Origin: Balneolales bacterium
GTDB taxonomy: Bacteria > Bacteroidota > Rhodothermia > Balneolales > Natronogracilivirgulaceae
Assembly (NCBI GenBank): GCA_007131535.1
Contig: SLQI01000063.1
Span: 1 to 7,964, forward strand
Reading direction: 5' to 3'
DNA length: 7,964 bases
This document shows, in pieces, positions 1-7,339 of the stretch (the first letter of the stretch is position 1; the number at the start of each line of letters is the position of its first letter). The notes under the pieces are model-generated. The model had not been told where the DNA came from. It worked only from the letters and a program-made list of their open reading frames with translations, and made no database searches. Both the position numbers and the translations under genes were made by a program.

Positions 1-1107
1 AAATATTTTCTTAACTTCAGCCCCGCTGAACTCAGATTTTGACTTCGGCAACAATACATCCGCCCCGACTTCCTGCCATTGGCTATCATTTCTGGAGCTA
101 TAGGCTGCCTCCAGAGCTCGTTGCGTATGAGTTGCCTCTTCAAATGTAGGTGAGATATTTGCCTGTTTTGCGATCGCTCCGGCTAATGCTTCGCTAAGCA
201 TGTAAAACGGAGAAAGTTCAGCTGCTCCGGGGATCGAAGAAATCTGAAAATTCGGAGGAATAGCTACACGCTCACGATTGCCACTATAATCATACAGAAA
301 TAATTCCGTGTCGTTCCTCAGATATAAAACCCCCTTTTCTCCGTAAAAGGCAAATTCATCAACCGGTTTCCCCGGATACATGGTATCCAGATTTACTGTA
401 GCCTTTACTCCATTATGAAACCTCAGCAGTAATGTGCCGCTATCATCACAGACCGTATGCAGTGGTTCGTCATGTTCGTCTACACGATCTGTGATATTTT
501 GAGTTTCTGTATATTTCGCCCAATTTATACCACCTGCCACCCTGAGCAGGTAGTCGATATCGTGAGGGGCATATCTCCAGAAAGCTCCTCCTCCCTTGCC
601 CTGGTCATACTTCCAGGGAGTTTTAATTTTACGGCTCATGCCTTCATCATTACGGATGAGCCGGTTCACTGAAGCCAGGCTGCCGATTTTTCCGGTCTGA
701 ATTAAATGAATCGCATACTTTCGCGCCGGCAGATAGTTAAGGTGATGATCCACCACCGCTACTCTTTCTCTCTCCCCGGCAAGCTCCGTTAACTCCTCTG
801 CCTTATTGACATCCAGCACCAACGGCGCTGTAACCAGTACATGTTTGTCATTCAACAGAGCCTCTTTGGCAATTTCGTAGTGGCTGTGCGGCGGAGTAGC
901 TACAAGTATAAGATCTGTTTTGCGATTGGTCACCAACTCTTTCCAGTCAGTAAACGCATACCGGAAACCGATTCCCTTTTTTACCCTTTTTGATTGATTA
1001 TAATCAAGAGAAGTGACTCCGTATAAGGAAAAAGAGTTATTGACCTGTAAAGCCTGTGCCTGTATCCCGGCACCATAGCCGACCCCGACTAAACCCACTT
1101 TTATCAT
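1..1107 (-). CDS. Gfo/Idh/MocA-family oxidoreductase-like protein with altered active site (3' end cut by window edge)
   Basis: The reading frame opens with ATG at 1107 and stays open for 369 codons to base 1, so the C-terminus lies outside the window. The N-terminus is a Rossmann NAD(P)-binding fold: a beta strand and glycine loop (G8-V-G10-Y-G12-A-G14), then the family motif ATPPHSH at residues 70-76. Family members usually carry a catalytic EKP after 'KHVL'. Here residues 93-95 are T-A-P, so the lysine is gone. The second catalytic motif (family pattern GGGxxxDxGxHxxD) reads GGGAFWRYAPHDID at 172-185: histidine 182 is kept but the aspartate is arginine. The C-terminal domain looks normal, and the segment near 322-347 resembles the usual family end, so little is missing. 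It follows the flippase-like gene by 82 nt and could be the last gene of the same unit or have its own promoter. The substrate is unknown. It may be a cofactor-binding protein or an unconventional dehydrogenase rather than a classical sugar oxidoreductase. Confidence 0.88.
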   Translation of the reverse strand, partial: MIKVGLVGVGYGAGIQAQALQVNNSFSLYGVTSLDYNQSKRVKKGIGFRYAFTDWKELVTNRKTDLILVATPPHSHYEIAKEALLNDKHVLVTAPLVLDVNKAEELTELAGERERVAVVDHHLNYLPARKYAIHLIQTGKIGSLASVNRLIRNDEGMSRKIKTPWKYDQGKGGGAFWRYAPHDIDYLLRVAGGINWAKYTETQNITDRVDEHDEPLHTVCDDSGTLLLRFHNGVKATVNLDTMYPGKPVDEFAFYGEKGVLYLRNDTELFLYDYSGNRERVAIPPNFQISSIPGAAELSPFYMLSEALAGAIAKQANISPTFEEATHTQRALEAAYSSRNDSQWQEVGADVLLPKSKSEFSGAEVKKIF

Positions 1108-1189
1108 TTGATACCCGAAATATTTAAATCGTTTAAAAAGCCTTGTTACTTATCGTCTATTTTGGATTTCTATAAACAAGCTGATTGAA
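1108..1189 (-). other. 82-nt AT-rich spacer between flippase-like gene and oxidoreductase gene
   Basis: This is the only sizeable gap in the lower gene block. It is AT-rich and contains the hexamer TTTAAA twice, separated by three bases, near 1123-1137. No GC-rich hairpin with a T tract is present, so I do not call a terminator. No confident promoter or strong Shine-Dalgarno is visible before the ATG at 1107. A separate promoter for the downstream gene is possible but unproven. Confidence 0.4.
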
Positions 1190-2227
1190 TTATAGTGATC
1201 TTCTTATGAAACTTAAATTTATCTTGCCTCCGGTGTTGAGCAAGACTATTATAGGCGTAAAGACTACAACCAAAATCATCATGACGGCATGGGTAACAAA
1301 AGCATACGCAATACCTATCGTTACCGGCACACTGTATAGTACCACCAAGGTCTGGGTTACAAACCAATGATACGTTCCCACCCCGCCAGGCGAAGGCAAG
1401 GCTACTCCAATGGCGGAAATAATCATGACCACCAGGGCCTGAGTAAAACCCAAACCATATTCTGTAGTCAACCCGAAAGCAGTAAACGGTATATACGCCA
1501 TGAGCGCATATCCCAACCATATCAAAATCGTAGAAATTACGAATGCCGGCCAGTTTTTCATCCGGAATATAGCCGTAAGGCCATAAATGAAATTTTTTAA
1601 TGCTCCTTCTATGCGTTCGGCTATGCGCCGCCCGGTTTCACTTTTTTTGCGCCAAACTTTTATAGCCAGATATCCCAAGTAAATCAACAAGAGTCCGGTT
1701 ATTGCTAAAAGAATAAGTCCGAACAATTGCTGCCACTCTCCAAGCCAGTTCAAATAAGCAAATGTTTCTTCCCCGAATAGCCGTTGCAGGGTAGCCATAT
1801 CCGTTACAATATACACCACCACCCAGCCGACGAGTACCAACATGCAGGCGAAATCGATAACTCGCTCAAGTACAACTGTACCGAGGACATCACTGGTACT
1901 CATTTCTGTTTTTTGTGCTACATAAACCGAGCGGGAAACTTCTCCGAGCCTTGGAACGGCATAGTTAATCAGATAGCCGACCATCACCCCTGCAAACAAT
2001 GTATTCCGTTGATGTTCGATACCCTGCCTTTTTACCAATAGCCTCCAACGCTCACTCCTAATATAATGGCTCAGGATAGCAACGATGGTATAGGGAGCCA
2101 GCCACCAGTAAGATATGCCCTGCATATAGGCGATAACCTCGCGGATATCAATATTCCTGATTACCAGCCAAAGAAAAAAGACGGCAATTAGTAAACCGGC
2201 ACTGAATTTTGCTGCTTTTCGCATCAT
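1190..2227 (-). CDS. LPG synthase TM / UPF0104 family integral membrane protein (flippase-like)
   Basis: This 345-residue polytopic inner-membrane protein belongs to the family of the membrane domain of lysylphosphatidylglycerol synthase (YbhN/AglD-like, formerly UPF0104). Hydrophobic segments are visible at about 8-25, 41-56, 78-92, 124-146, 167-190, 227-250, 258-278 and 297-330. Family-type motifs are present: an arginine-rich R57-SERWR start, N88-YAVPRLGEVSR at 88-99, LERVID at 120-125 and PSPGGVGTYH at 278-287. The soluble lysyl/alanyl transferase domain of MprF is absent, so this is the stand-alone membrane module. Such proteins are linked to lipid or polyprenyl-lipid translocation, but the substrate cannot be read from sequence. 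Two tandem ATGs (2227 and 2224) could serve as start. A GAGGGAG Shine-Dalgarno at 2247-2241, overlapping the end of the lolA-like gene, lies 13 nt before the first. The gap to lolA is 10 nt, indicating co-transcription. Known relatives in Bacteroidota are usually annotated only as 'flippase-like domain protein'. Confidence 0.88.
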   Translation of the reverse strand: MMRKAAKFSAGLLIAVFFLWLVIRNIDIREVIAYMQGISYWWLAPYTIVAILSHYIRSERWRLLVKRQGIEHQRNTLFAGVMVGYLINYAVPRLGEVSRSVYVAQKTEMSTSDVLGTVVLERVIDFACMLVLVGWVVVYIVTDMATLQRLFGEETFAYLNWLGEWQQLFGLILLAITGLLLIYLGYLAIKVWRKKSETGRRIAERIEGALKNFIYGLTAIFRMKNWPAFVISTILIWLGYALMAYIPFTAFGLTTEYGLGFTQALVVMIISAIGVALPSPGGVGTYHWFVTQTLVVLYSVPVTIGIAYAFVTHAVMMILVVVFTPIIVLLNTGGKINLSFIRRSL

Positions 2228-2237
2228 GCCGGTCAGA

Positions 2238-2840
2238 TTACTCCCTCATATCCACGATTTCTGCATCCTCCGGGTACTCCAATGTGAAAACATCTTCTTC
2301 CGGTCTATCGAAAGAAGCTTCCCGGAAGGTGGTTGAGTAAGAATTTCCGGTTTGATCCGTGGCTTGGATGGATTCCGGTATCAGATTATCTCCCAGCTCA
2401 ATTTTTACTTCCCTCAATTCCTCAAACGGATCTTCGGTAACAAGGGAAATTATTATCTTCGAATTTTCCCGACGTTCGTCAATGGTGAAAATCTCATCAG
2501 AAAGATTTAATAACCGCGATGGGGCAAAGTCATCTTCTTCAGGCTCATAACTGCTGATGATCAATCTATTTTCGGCTTCATTATATACCCTGGAAATGTC
2601 ATCTATTACCAAAACCTGTTGGGTTCCTACATCAATTTTATAGCGGTCCTTACCGATCCATATTCTGCCGGTATGCTCTTCCACATTTCCGGTATACTGA
2701 TCTTCGAATACATGCACCATTTCCCCGTGGAGCACCTCACCAGCTTCAAGTTTATCCCGGAGTTGGTCCAGGGCACTGTTTTGCACATGAATGCCTCCGG
2801 CGATAAATAGTATCAAAAAGACGAAAATACTTTTAATCAT
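2238..2840 (-). CDS. lolA: LolA-family periplasmic outer-membrane lipoprotein carrier protein
   Basis: This is a 200-residue exported protein. Residues 1-16 form a signal peptide (K3, then the hydrophobic core IFVFLILFIAGG), with likely cleavage just before or around residues 20-23. There is no lipobox cysteine, as expected for a soluble periplasmic carrier. The mature part is a run of alternating beta-strand segments (GRIWIGKDRYKI at 58-69, QQVLVIDDISRVYN at 74-87, NRLIISSYEP at 91-100) and ends in FTLEYPEDAEIVD at 185-197, matching the LolA pattern of a terminal F-x-x-x-x-P-x-x-x-x-V-D. Length matches the family (about 180-220). LolA takes lipoproteins from the LolCDE transporter and ferries them to the outer membrane. 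No LolB is visible here. The start ATG at 2840 overlaps the ftsK stop by 8 nt, a typical coupling arrangement, and placement directly after ftsK is a recurrent gene order in Bacteroidota. Overall similarity to E. coli LolA looks low, so function rests on fold pattern plus context. Confidence 0.82.
   Translation of the reverse strand: MIKSIFVFLILFIAGGIHVQNSALDQLRDKLEAGEVLHGEMVHVFEDQYTGNVEEHTGRIWIGKDRYKIDVGTQQVLVIDDISRVYNEAENRLIISSYEPEEDDFAPSRLLNLSDEIFTIDERRENSKIIISLVTEDPFEELREVKIELGDNLIPESIQATDQTGNSYSTTFREASFDRPEEDVFTLEYPEDAEIVDMRE
2241..2247 (-). promoter_or_regulatory. Shine-Dalgarno of the flippase-like gene, inside the lolA 3' end
   Basis: GAGGGAG on the minus strand forms part of the last codons of the lolA-like gene and sits 13 nt before the ATG at 2227. 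The spacing is slightly long, but no better site exists. Its position suggests translation linked to that of the upstream gene. Confidence 0.5.
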
Positions 2841-5406
2841 TTAATGCTTCTAATAAATCGTTAAGCTCTTCCTCGTCTGCAACCAGAACTTCTCTTGCAG
2901 CACTTCCTTTACTGGGTCCTACTATACCGGCCATATACAGTTGATCCACGATACGGCCAGCCCGGTTATAACCCAGCTTTAATTTTCTCTGAACGAGTGA
3001 AACCGACCCTTTCTGATGAAGAACAACCACTTTGGCAGCTTCCTCGAATAATTCATCCCGCTCTTCCAGCTCGCCGCCACCTCCGTTTTCGGCTTCATCG
3101 GGGAGCGGCAGATGATAGGGCCGGTTATAGCCCTCCTGTTCTCCGATAAATTCTGTAATGCGTTCCACCTCATCCGTTGAGACGAAAGCATTTTGAATGC
3201 GCACCATACCGGCACCACCGGAAAAGAGCATATCTCCTTTTCCAACCAGCTGTTCAGCTCCCATCGTATCGAGGATAGTTCTCGAGTCAACTTTCGATGC
3301 CACACGATACGCTATACGTGCCGGAAAATTGGCCTTGATGGTTCCTGTGATCACATTCACCGAAGGCCTTTGAGTAGCCAGCACCAAATGTATCCCTACC
3401 GCCCGGGCAAGCTGCGCAATGCGGGCAATGGGTTCTTCAATGGCCTTACCGGCTGTCATCATCAGATCGGCCATCTCATCGATAATCACGACGATATAGG
3501 GCAGGTTCCGGTGACCTTCTTCCGGATCCAATCCTCCTTTTTTGAATTTCTTGTTATAGGATTTGATATCCCGCACCATGGCCAGTTTCAGTAAATCATA
3601 CCGGTTATCCATCTCTTTACAGACACTGTTGAGAGTCTCCAGCACTTTTTGTGTATCGGTGATGATCGATTCTTCTTCACCGGGAAGCGAAGCCAGATAA
3701 TGGCTTTCCATTTTCCGATACAGACTCAGCTCAATTTTTTTCGGATCAACCAGTACAAATTTCAACTCCTCCGGATGACATTTATACAGTAAGCTGGTAA
3801 TGATGGTGTTTATCCCGACCGATTTACCCGAACCGGTTGCCCCGGCTATAAGCAGGTGAGGCAGCGAGGCGAGATCAAGCATGAACACCTCGTTTTCAAT
3901 AGTCCGGCCGAAAGCGATCGGCAGACTCTGGCGGGTTTCTACAAACTTTTTGGTTTTTAGCAGCGATTTAATGTAAACCGTCTGGCTCTTCCGGTTCGGA
4001 ACTTCTATACCGACTTTTGATTTGCCCGGAATAGGTGCAATAATCCGTAAGCCCCGTGTTGCCATCGCCATTTTGAGGTCGTTGGCATAGCTTTCAATTT
4101 TGCTGATTTTCACATCCGGAGCCGGTTGAAGTTCATAGAGCGTGACGGTAGGCCCCACAATCGCTTCAATACCTGTTATCTCAATGCCATGTCGTTTTAG
4201 CTTGTCGAGGATGATCATCTTGTTGGAATTGATCTCCTCGAAATCAACTTCATTTCCTTCTTCCGGAGGGCTATCCAGTAAGTCGAGTCCCGGAAATTTA
4301 TATTTGATGACCGGCTGCTCTTTGGCTTTGTTTTTATTTTCTTTTTGGAGAGCTTTTTCCCCGACCTCTTCTTCCTCTTTGCCTACATATACCGAAATTT
4401 CGAGGTCATCCTCCTCTTCACCTTTTGCAGCTAATGCTTTCCCATCTTTTTTGGTATCGGCGTCATCACCGGCGGGGGTTTCAGGTGAATCTTCTGAGGG
4501 TTTATCTAATATCGCTCTGGGCGGCCGGTTTTCGATATCAGCTTCTTCCTGCTGTTGTTTCTTGATCCGATTCTTCTCGGTCTGACTTGATTGCGTTATG
4601 ATGTCATCAAGCGATGCTTCCCCGGCCGTTTCCGCTTCGCTTTGTGAATTTTGTTTAGAATTACTCTCATCAGACACGCTTGAGGATGCTGCGGGAGAAA
4701 CCTTTGTATCTTTCGAACCGCTCTCTTTTTGAGGATTTTCGAATAAATCCGCCTGAACTTGAGACTTCTGCTTTTTATTCCTGCCCATCCATTCTTTAAC
4801 ACGATCAATCGTTGCCTGAATGTCCCGATCCACCAAAAACAACAGAGCAATGATGGTTAAACTACCGAGAATAATAATCGGGCCAAACTGACCGGTAAAT
4901 GACATTAAAAACTGAGCGATCACAATTCCTGCCGAACCACTCCAGGCCGCGGTTACCATATCCTGATCCAGATAAAGCCAACCACAGATGGATGCGGCAA
5001 GTACCATCACACTAATATAATACACCGACCATGGCAGCATCGAATGCAGCGGCCGGTGACGAAATATCTTCCAGCCTATCACAAAAGCAAGGGCTGCAAT
5101 AAGTAAAGTTGGGTAACCGAACAATATATCTACAAAGAAATGTGCCAAATAAGCCCCCAACGGCCCCAAGCCGTTTTGGATGCGAAGGGCCGGTGTGGAA
5201 TCCAGTTGCATCAACTCAGAGAAACTGACACTGCTGATAATGGCGTAATCTCCGCTACGGTACGTACCAATACTCAGCGCAAGAAGTACAGCCAGAGCCA
5301 TAATAACAATGCCGAGCATCTCAAGTTTTCGTTCCGGCTTGAGTATCCCCTTTTTCTGTGCAGGTTTGTTCTGCTTATTTTTGGCTTTTTTCTTATTTGC
5401 TGCCAT
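2833..5406 (-). CDS. ftsK: DNA translocase FtsK (FtsK/SpoIIIE family)
   Basis: This 857-residue septal DNA pump moves chromosome termini across the closing division site and supports XerCD/dimer resolution. After a lysine-rich start (1-28) come the membrane segments of the N-terminal domain at about 30-48, 82-112, 126-146 and 160-193. A low-complexity linker rich in Ser, Glu, Gln and Lys spans about 205-365. The alpha/beta motor follows. Walker A is GATGSGKS at 522-529, Walker B is VVIIDEMADL at 639-648 (D643, E644), and the ATQRPSVNVITGTIKANFPARIA region lies at about 677-699. The C-terminal gamma winged-helix domain, which reads polar DNA sequences, is at about 780-845. All key motor residues are intact and the length is normal for the family. 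The start is ATG at 5406; an in-frame TTG at 5409 would add one residue, and an AAGAAGGGG purine tract at 5430-5422 fits either one imperfectly. The gene start overlaps the comB-like stop, and its stop overlaps the lolA start. Confidence 0.97.
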   Translation of the reverse strand: MAANKKKAKNKQNKPAQKKGILKPERKLEMLGIVIMALAVLLALSIGTYRSGDYAIISSVSFSELMQLDSTPALRIQNGLGPLGAYLAHFFVDILFGYPTLLIAALAFVIGWKIFRHRPLHSMLPWSVYYISVMVLAASICGWLYLDQDMVTAAWSGSAGIVIAQFLMSFTGQFGPIIILGSLTIIALLFLVDRDIQATIDRVKEWMGRNKKQKSQVQADLFENPQKESGSKDTKVSPAASSSVSDESNSKQNSQSEAETAGEASLDDIITQSSQTEKNRIKKQQQEEADIENRPPRAILDKPSEDSPETPAGDDADTKKDGKALAAKGEEEDDLEISVYVGKEEEEVGEKALQKENKNKAKEQPVIKYKFPGLDLLDSPPEEGNEVDFEEINSNKMIILDKLKRHGIEITGIEAIVGPTVTLYELQPAPDVKISKIESYANDLKMAMATRGLRIIAPIPGKSKVGIEVPNRKSQTVYIKSLLKTKKFVETRQSLPIAFGRTIENEVFMLDLASLPHLLIAGATGSGKSVGINTIITSLLYKCHPEELKFVLVDPKKIELSLYRKMESHYLASLPGEEESIITDTQKVLETLNSVCKEMDNRYDLLKLAMVRDIKSYNKKFKKGGLDPEEGHRNLPYIVVIIDEMADLMMTAGKAIEEPIARIAQLARAVGIHLVLATQRPSVNVITGTIKANFPARIAYRVASKVDSRTILDTMGAEQLVGKGDMLFSGGAGMVRIQNAFVSTDEVERITEFIGEQEGYNRPYHLPLPDEAENGGGGELEERDELFEEAAKVVVLHQKGSVSLVQRKLKLGYNRAGRIVDQLYMAGIVGPSKGSAAREVLVADEEELNDLLEALND

Positions 5407-6130
5407 CAACTAATCTAATGACCCCTTCTTTCCAAACCGGAAGTACCGGCATCTGATTTAACTTGCTACAAAATGAAATATCGACATCCCCGAATTCATT
5501 AATCAACCACTCACCGTGGTTGGAGTGCTTCAGTACATCGTAGATATTATCCCCGAATTTTTCATACAGGCTATATGCCACTTTAGCCCCATCGGTTTCA
5601 TGACCATCAAGCTGCCCGCCCGTGAGTCCATAGACAATGGCTCCGGCACATAAGATATCTTCAATTGCCAGGCGGTTGCGTGTTCCGGCGCAAACAAGCA
5701 AAACTTCAGTTTCGGCCTCTTCTAATTCTTCGATTACCCGGCCTAAGTTAAGGAACGTGGCAACGATTACTTTTTTTGCCAAATGACTTCGCCGGATAGC
5801 ACCGGTCCCATTGGTTGTTTTCAGGATGATGGTTTTATCCTCCACACTTTCTCTTTGGTATTCCAGCGGAGAGTTTCCAAGCTTATAGCCATCGATTCGG
5901 TGACCATTGTGCTCGCCACAGAGCAGGTAGTTTGACGAATCAAGGTTACCGGCGATTTTACTCGCTTCTCCCATATCGGCAACAGGAATTACCCCCCTGG
6001 CGCCATTTACCAGGGCTGTAGTTATGGTTGACCCTGCTCTCAAAACATCAACAACCACCACTACTTTTCCCTTTAATTCATCTTCTGAAAAAGCATGGGC
6101 TGTGGAAAATACATCAACCTGTGTTGCCAT
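5393..6130 (-). CDS. comB: 2-phosphosulfolactate phosphatase (ComB family)
   Basis: The protein has 245 residues, the usual size of the family. ComB removes phosphate from (R)-2-phospho-3-sulfolactate to give sulfolactate (EC 3.1.3.71), the second step of the archaeal coenzyme M pathway. Visible family motifs, in order: VDVLRAGSTI at 28-37, CGEHNGHRIDGYKLGNSPLEY at 71-91 (family form GERNGxxxxGxxLGNSP), TTNGTGAI at 105-112, FLN at 126-128, and CAGTRNRLAIEDILCAGAIV at 147-166, which supplies conserved acidic residues. No ComA (phosphosulfolactate synthase) is seen nearby, and coenzyme M is not expected in this kind of organism. In bacteria the product may be sulfolactate for another use, or the enzyme may act on a different phospho-substrate. 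The start ATG at 6130 lies 14 nt after the gcvT stop without a clear Shine-Dalgarno, so translation may depend on ribosomes coming from gcvT. The 3' end overlaps the ftsK start. Confidence 0.93.
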   Translation of the reverse strand: MATQVDVFSTAHAFSEDELKGKVVVVVDVLRAGSTITTALVNGARGVIPVADMGEASKIAGNLDSSNYLLCGEHNGHRIDGYKLGNSPLEYQRESVEDKTIILKTTNGTGAIRRSHLAKKVIVATFLNLGRVIEELEEAETEVLLVCAGTRNRLAIEDILCAGAIVYGLTGGQLDGHETDGAKVAYSLYEKFGDNIYDVLKHSNHGEWLINEFGDVDISFCSKLNQMPVLPVWKEGVIRLVDGSK

Positions 6131-6144
6131 CCGGTTTACATTTA

Positions 6145-7245
6145 TTATTTCTTTTTGATGAACGGCGGTTTTACAAGCTCAGCTGAAACCGCTTTATTTC
6201 GAATCATAACAGAAACTTCGTTTCCGGGTTCTGCTACGTCACTATTCACATAAGCCATTCCGATTCCATAATCCAGGACAACAGAAAGGCCTCCGCTGGT
6301 AACTTCACCGATCTCCTGCCCCGAGTTATCGGCTATTTTGTAGCCTTTTCGCGGAATCTTTTTCGGCTCCGTCATTTTAAATCCGATTAACTTACGAGCC
6401 GGACCTTCCTCTTTTACTTTCTGAATGGCTTCTCTTCCGATGAATTCACCTTTTTCAAGTTTGGTGATCCATCCGAGACGAGCTTCAATAGGTGTTGTTT
6501 CCTCGGTTATATCATTGCCGTACAGTGCAAGTCCGGCCTCCAGGCGTAATGTGTCCCGAGCGCCCAAACCGGCTGGCTCCAATTCAAACTGCTCACCTAC
6601 GCGCATCAATTCATTCCAGATCTTAACCGGATCATTTGTTTCGGCATCAAAATACAGTTCAAACCCTTTTTCTCCGGTGTAGCCTGTAGCTGATATTACA
6701 ACATCTTGGGCTCCGGCAAAGTCTCCGGTATCAAAATGGTAGAACTTAATATTATCGATATCTACGGAAGTCAGCTGCCGAACAATCTCTGGAGCTGCGG
6801 GCCCTTGAACAGCCAACAGGCATGTTTGATCCGATTTATCTTCTACTGTAGCATCAAACGTATTTTGTGATTGAATCCATTTAAGATCCTTTTCTTTATT
6901 AGCCGCATTCACGACCAGCATATACTTCTGGTCAGCTAACATATAAACGATCAAATCATCGATAATTCCGCCGTTATCGTAACACATGGCTGAATATTGG
7001 GCTCGACCCGGAAAAAGTTTCGTGACATCATTTACCGAGATGTACTGAATCAAATCAGAAGCTTCGGGTCCGGATACGATAAATTCCCCCATGTGCGATA
7101 CGTCAAATAAACCGGCTTTTTCACGCACGGCCATATGTTCTTTTCGGATACCGGCATATTGTACCGGCATATCAAAACCACCGAAATCAATGATTTTAGC
7201 TCCAAGTTGCTCATGAACTGTATAAAACGGCGTTCTTTTACCCAT
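6145..7245 (-). CDS. gcvT: Glycine cleavage system T protein (aminomethyltransferase)
   Basis: GcvT takes the aminomethyl group from the lipoyl arm of GcvH and passes its carbon to tetrahydrofolate, releasing ammonia and giving 5,10-methylene-THF (EC 2.1.2.10). It acts in the cytosol. The 366-residue length is standard. Motifs seen: FGGFDMPVQY at 21-30, FDVSHMGE at 47-54, GGIIDDLIVY at 92-101 (holds the catalytic aspartate that activates folate), LAVQGPAA at 144-151, ATGYTGEKGFELY at 186-198 and LGARDTLRLEAGLALYG at 227-243. The C-terminal barrel has GEVTSGG at 313-319. The ATG at 7245 is well supported by a GGAGTG Shine-Dalgarno 9 nt upstream. It is the first gene after the rplS terminator and leads the downstream block. 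gcvH and gcvP are not in the window, so the system is split in this genome. Confidence 0.97.
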   Translation of the reverse strand: MGKRTPFYTVHEQLGAKIIDFGGFDMPVQYAGIRKEHMAVREKAGLFDVSHMGEFIVSGPEASDLIQYISVNDVTKLFPGRAQYSAMCYDNGGIIDDLIVYMLADQKYMLVVNAANKEKDLKWIQSQNTFDATVEDKSDQTCLLAVQGPAAPEIVRQLTSVDIDNIKFYHFDTGDFAGAQDVVISATGYTGEKGFELYFDAETNDPVKIWNELMRVGEQFELEPAGLGARDTLRLEAGLALYGNDITEETTPIEARLGWITKLEKGEFIGREAIQKVKEEGPARKLIGFKMTEPKKIPRKGYKIADNSGQEIGEVTSGGLSVVLDYGIGMAYVNSDVAEPGNEVSVMIRNKAVSAELVKPPFIKKK

Positions 7246-7254
7246 ATATTATTT

Positions 7255-7260
7255 CACTCC
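7255..7260 (-). promoter_or_regulatory. gcvT Shine-Dalgarno
   Basis: GGAGTG on the minus strand lies 9 nt upstream of the ATG at 7245. It is the clearest ribosome binding site in the window and fixes the gcvT start. Confidence 0.75.
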
Positions 7261-7287
7261 ACTAATTGGCTTAATAGTAAAAATCTC

Positions 7288-7304
7288 ACTAAACAGGCTA
7301 TCTT
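7288..7304 (-). repeat. Direct repeat copy 2 in gcvT leader
   Basis: On the minus strand it reads AAGATAGCCTGTTTAGT, the partner of the copy at 7322-7339. It lies 43 nt upstream of the gcvT start codon. The core TAGCCT recurs once more at 7377-7372 with a diverged flank. Confidence 0.55.
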
Positions 7305-7321
7305 TTATAAACTCGTAAGAT

Positions 7322-7339
7322 ACTAAACGAGGCTAACTT
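7322..7339 (-). repeat. Direct repeat copy 1 in gcvT leader
   Basis: On the minus strand it reads AAGTTAGCCTCGTTTAGT. It matches the copy at 7288-7304 with one substitution and one extra base. The two copies are offset by about 35 bp, or between three and four helical turns, so they could be paired binding sites for a regulator or simply a local duplication. Confidence 0.55.

Noticed and set aside
1120..1140. Paired TTTAAA hexamers after the flippase-like gene as a terminator.
   Set aside because: The potential stem is all A/T and too short to stop polymerase; there is no GC-rich hairpin followed by a T run.
1170..1520. Minus-strand 116-codon frame within the flippase-like gene.
   Set aside because: It overlaps the strongly supported membrane protein in another frame and has no family features.
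4142..4585. Plus-strand open frame of 147 codons opposite the ftsK linker, very serine-rich.
   Set aside because: It is the antisense of the Glu/Ser/Lys-rich linker of ftsK, and its composition is explained by that. There is no ribosome site or domain.
7312..7331. Small hairpin CTCGT...ACGAG in the gcvT leader.
   Set aside because: Only five base pairs with a ten-base loop, as expected by chance in a region of this size.
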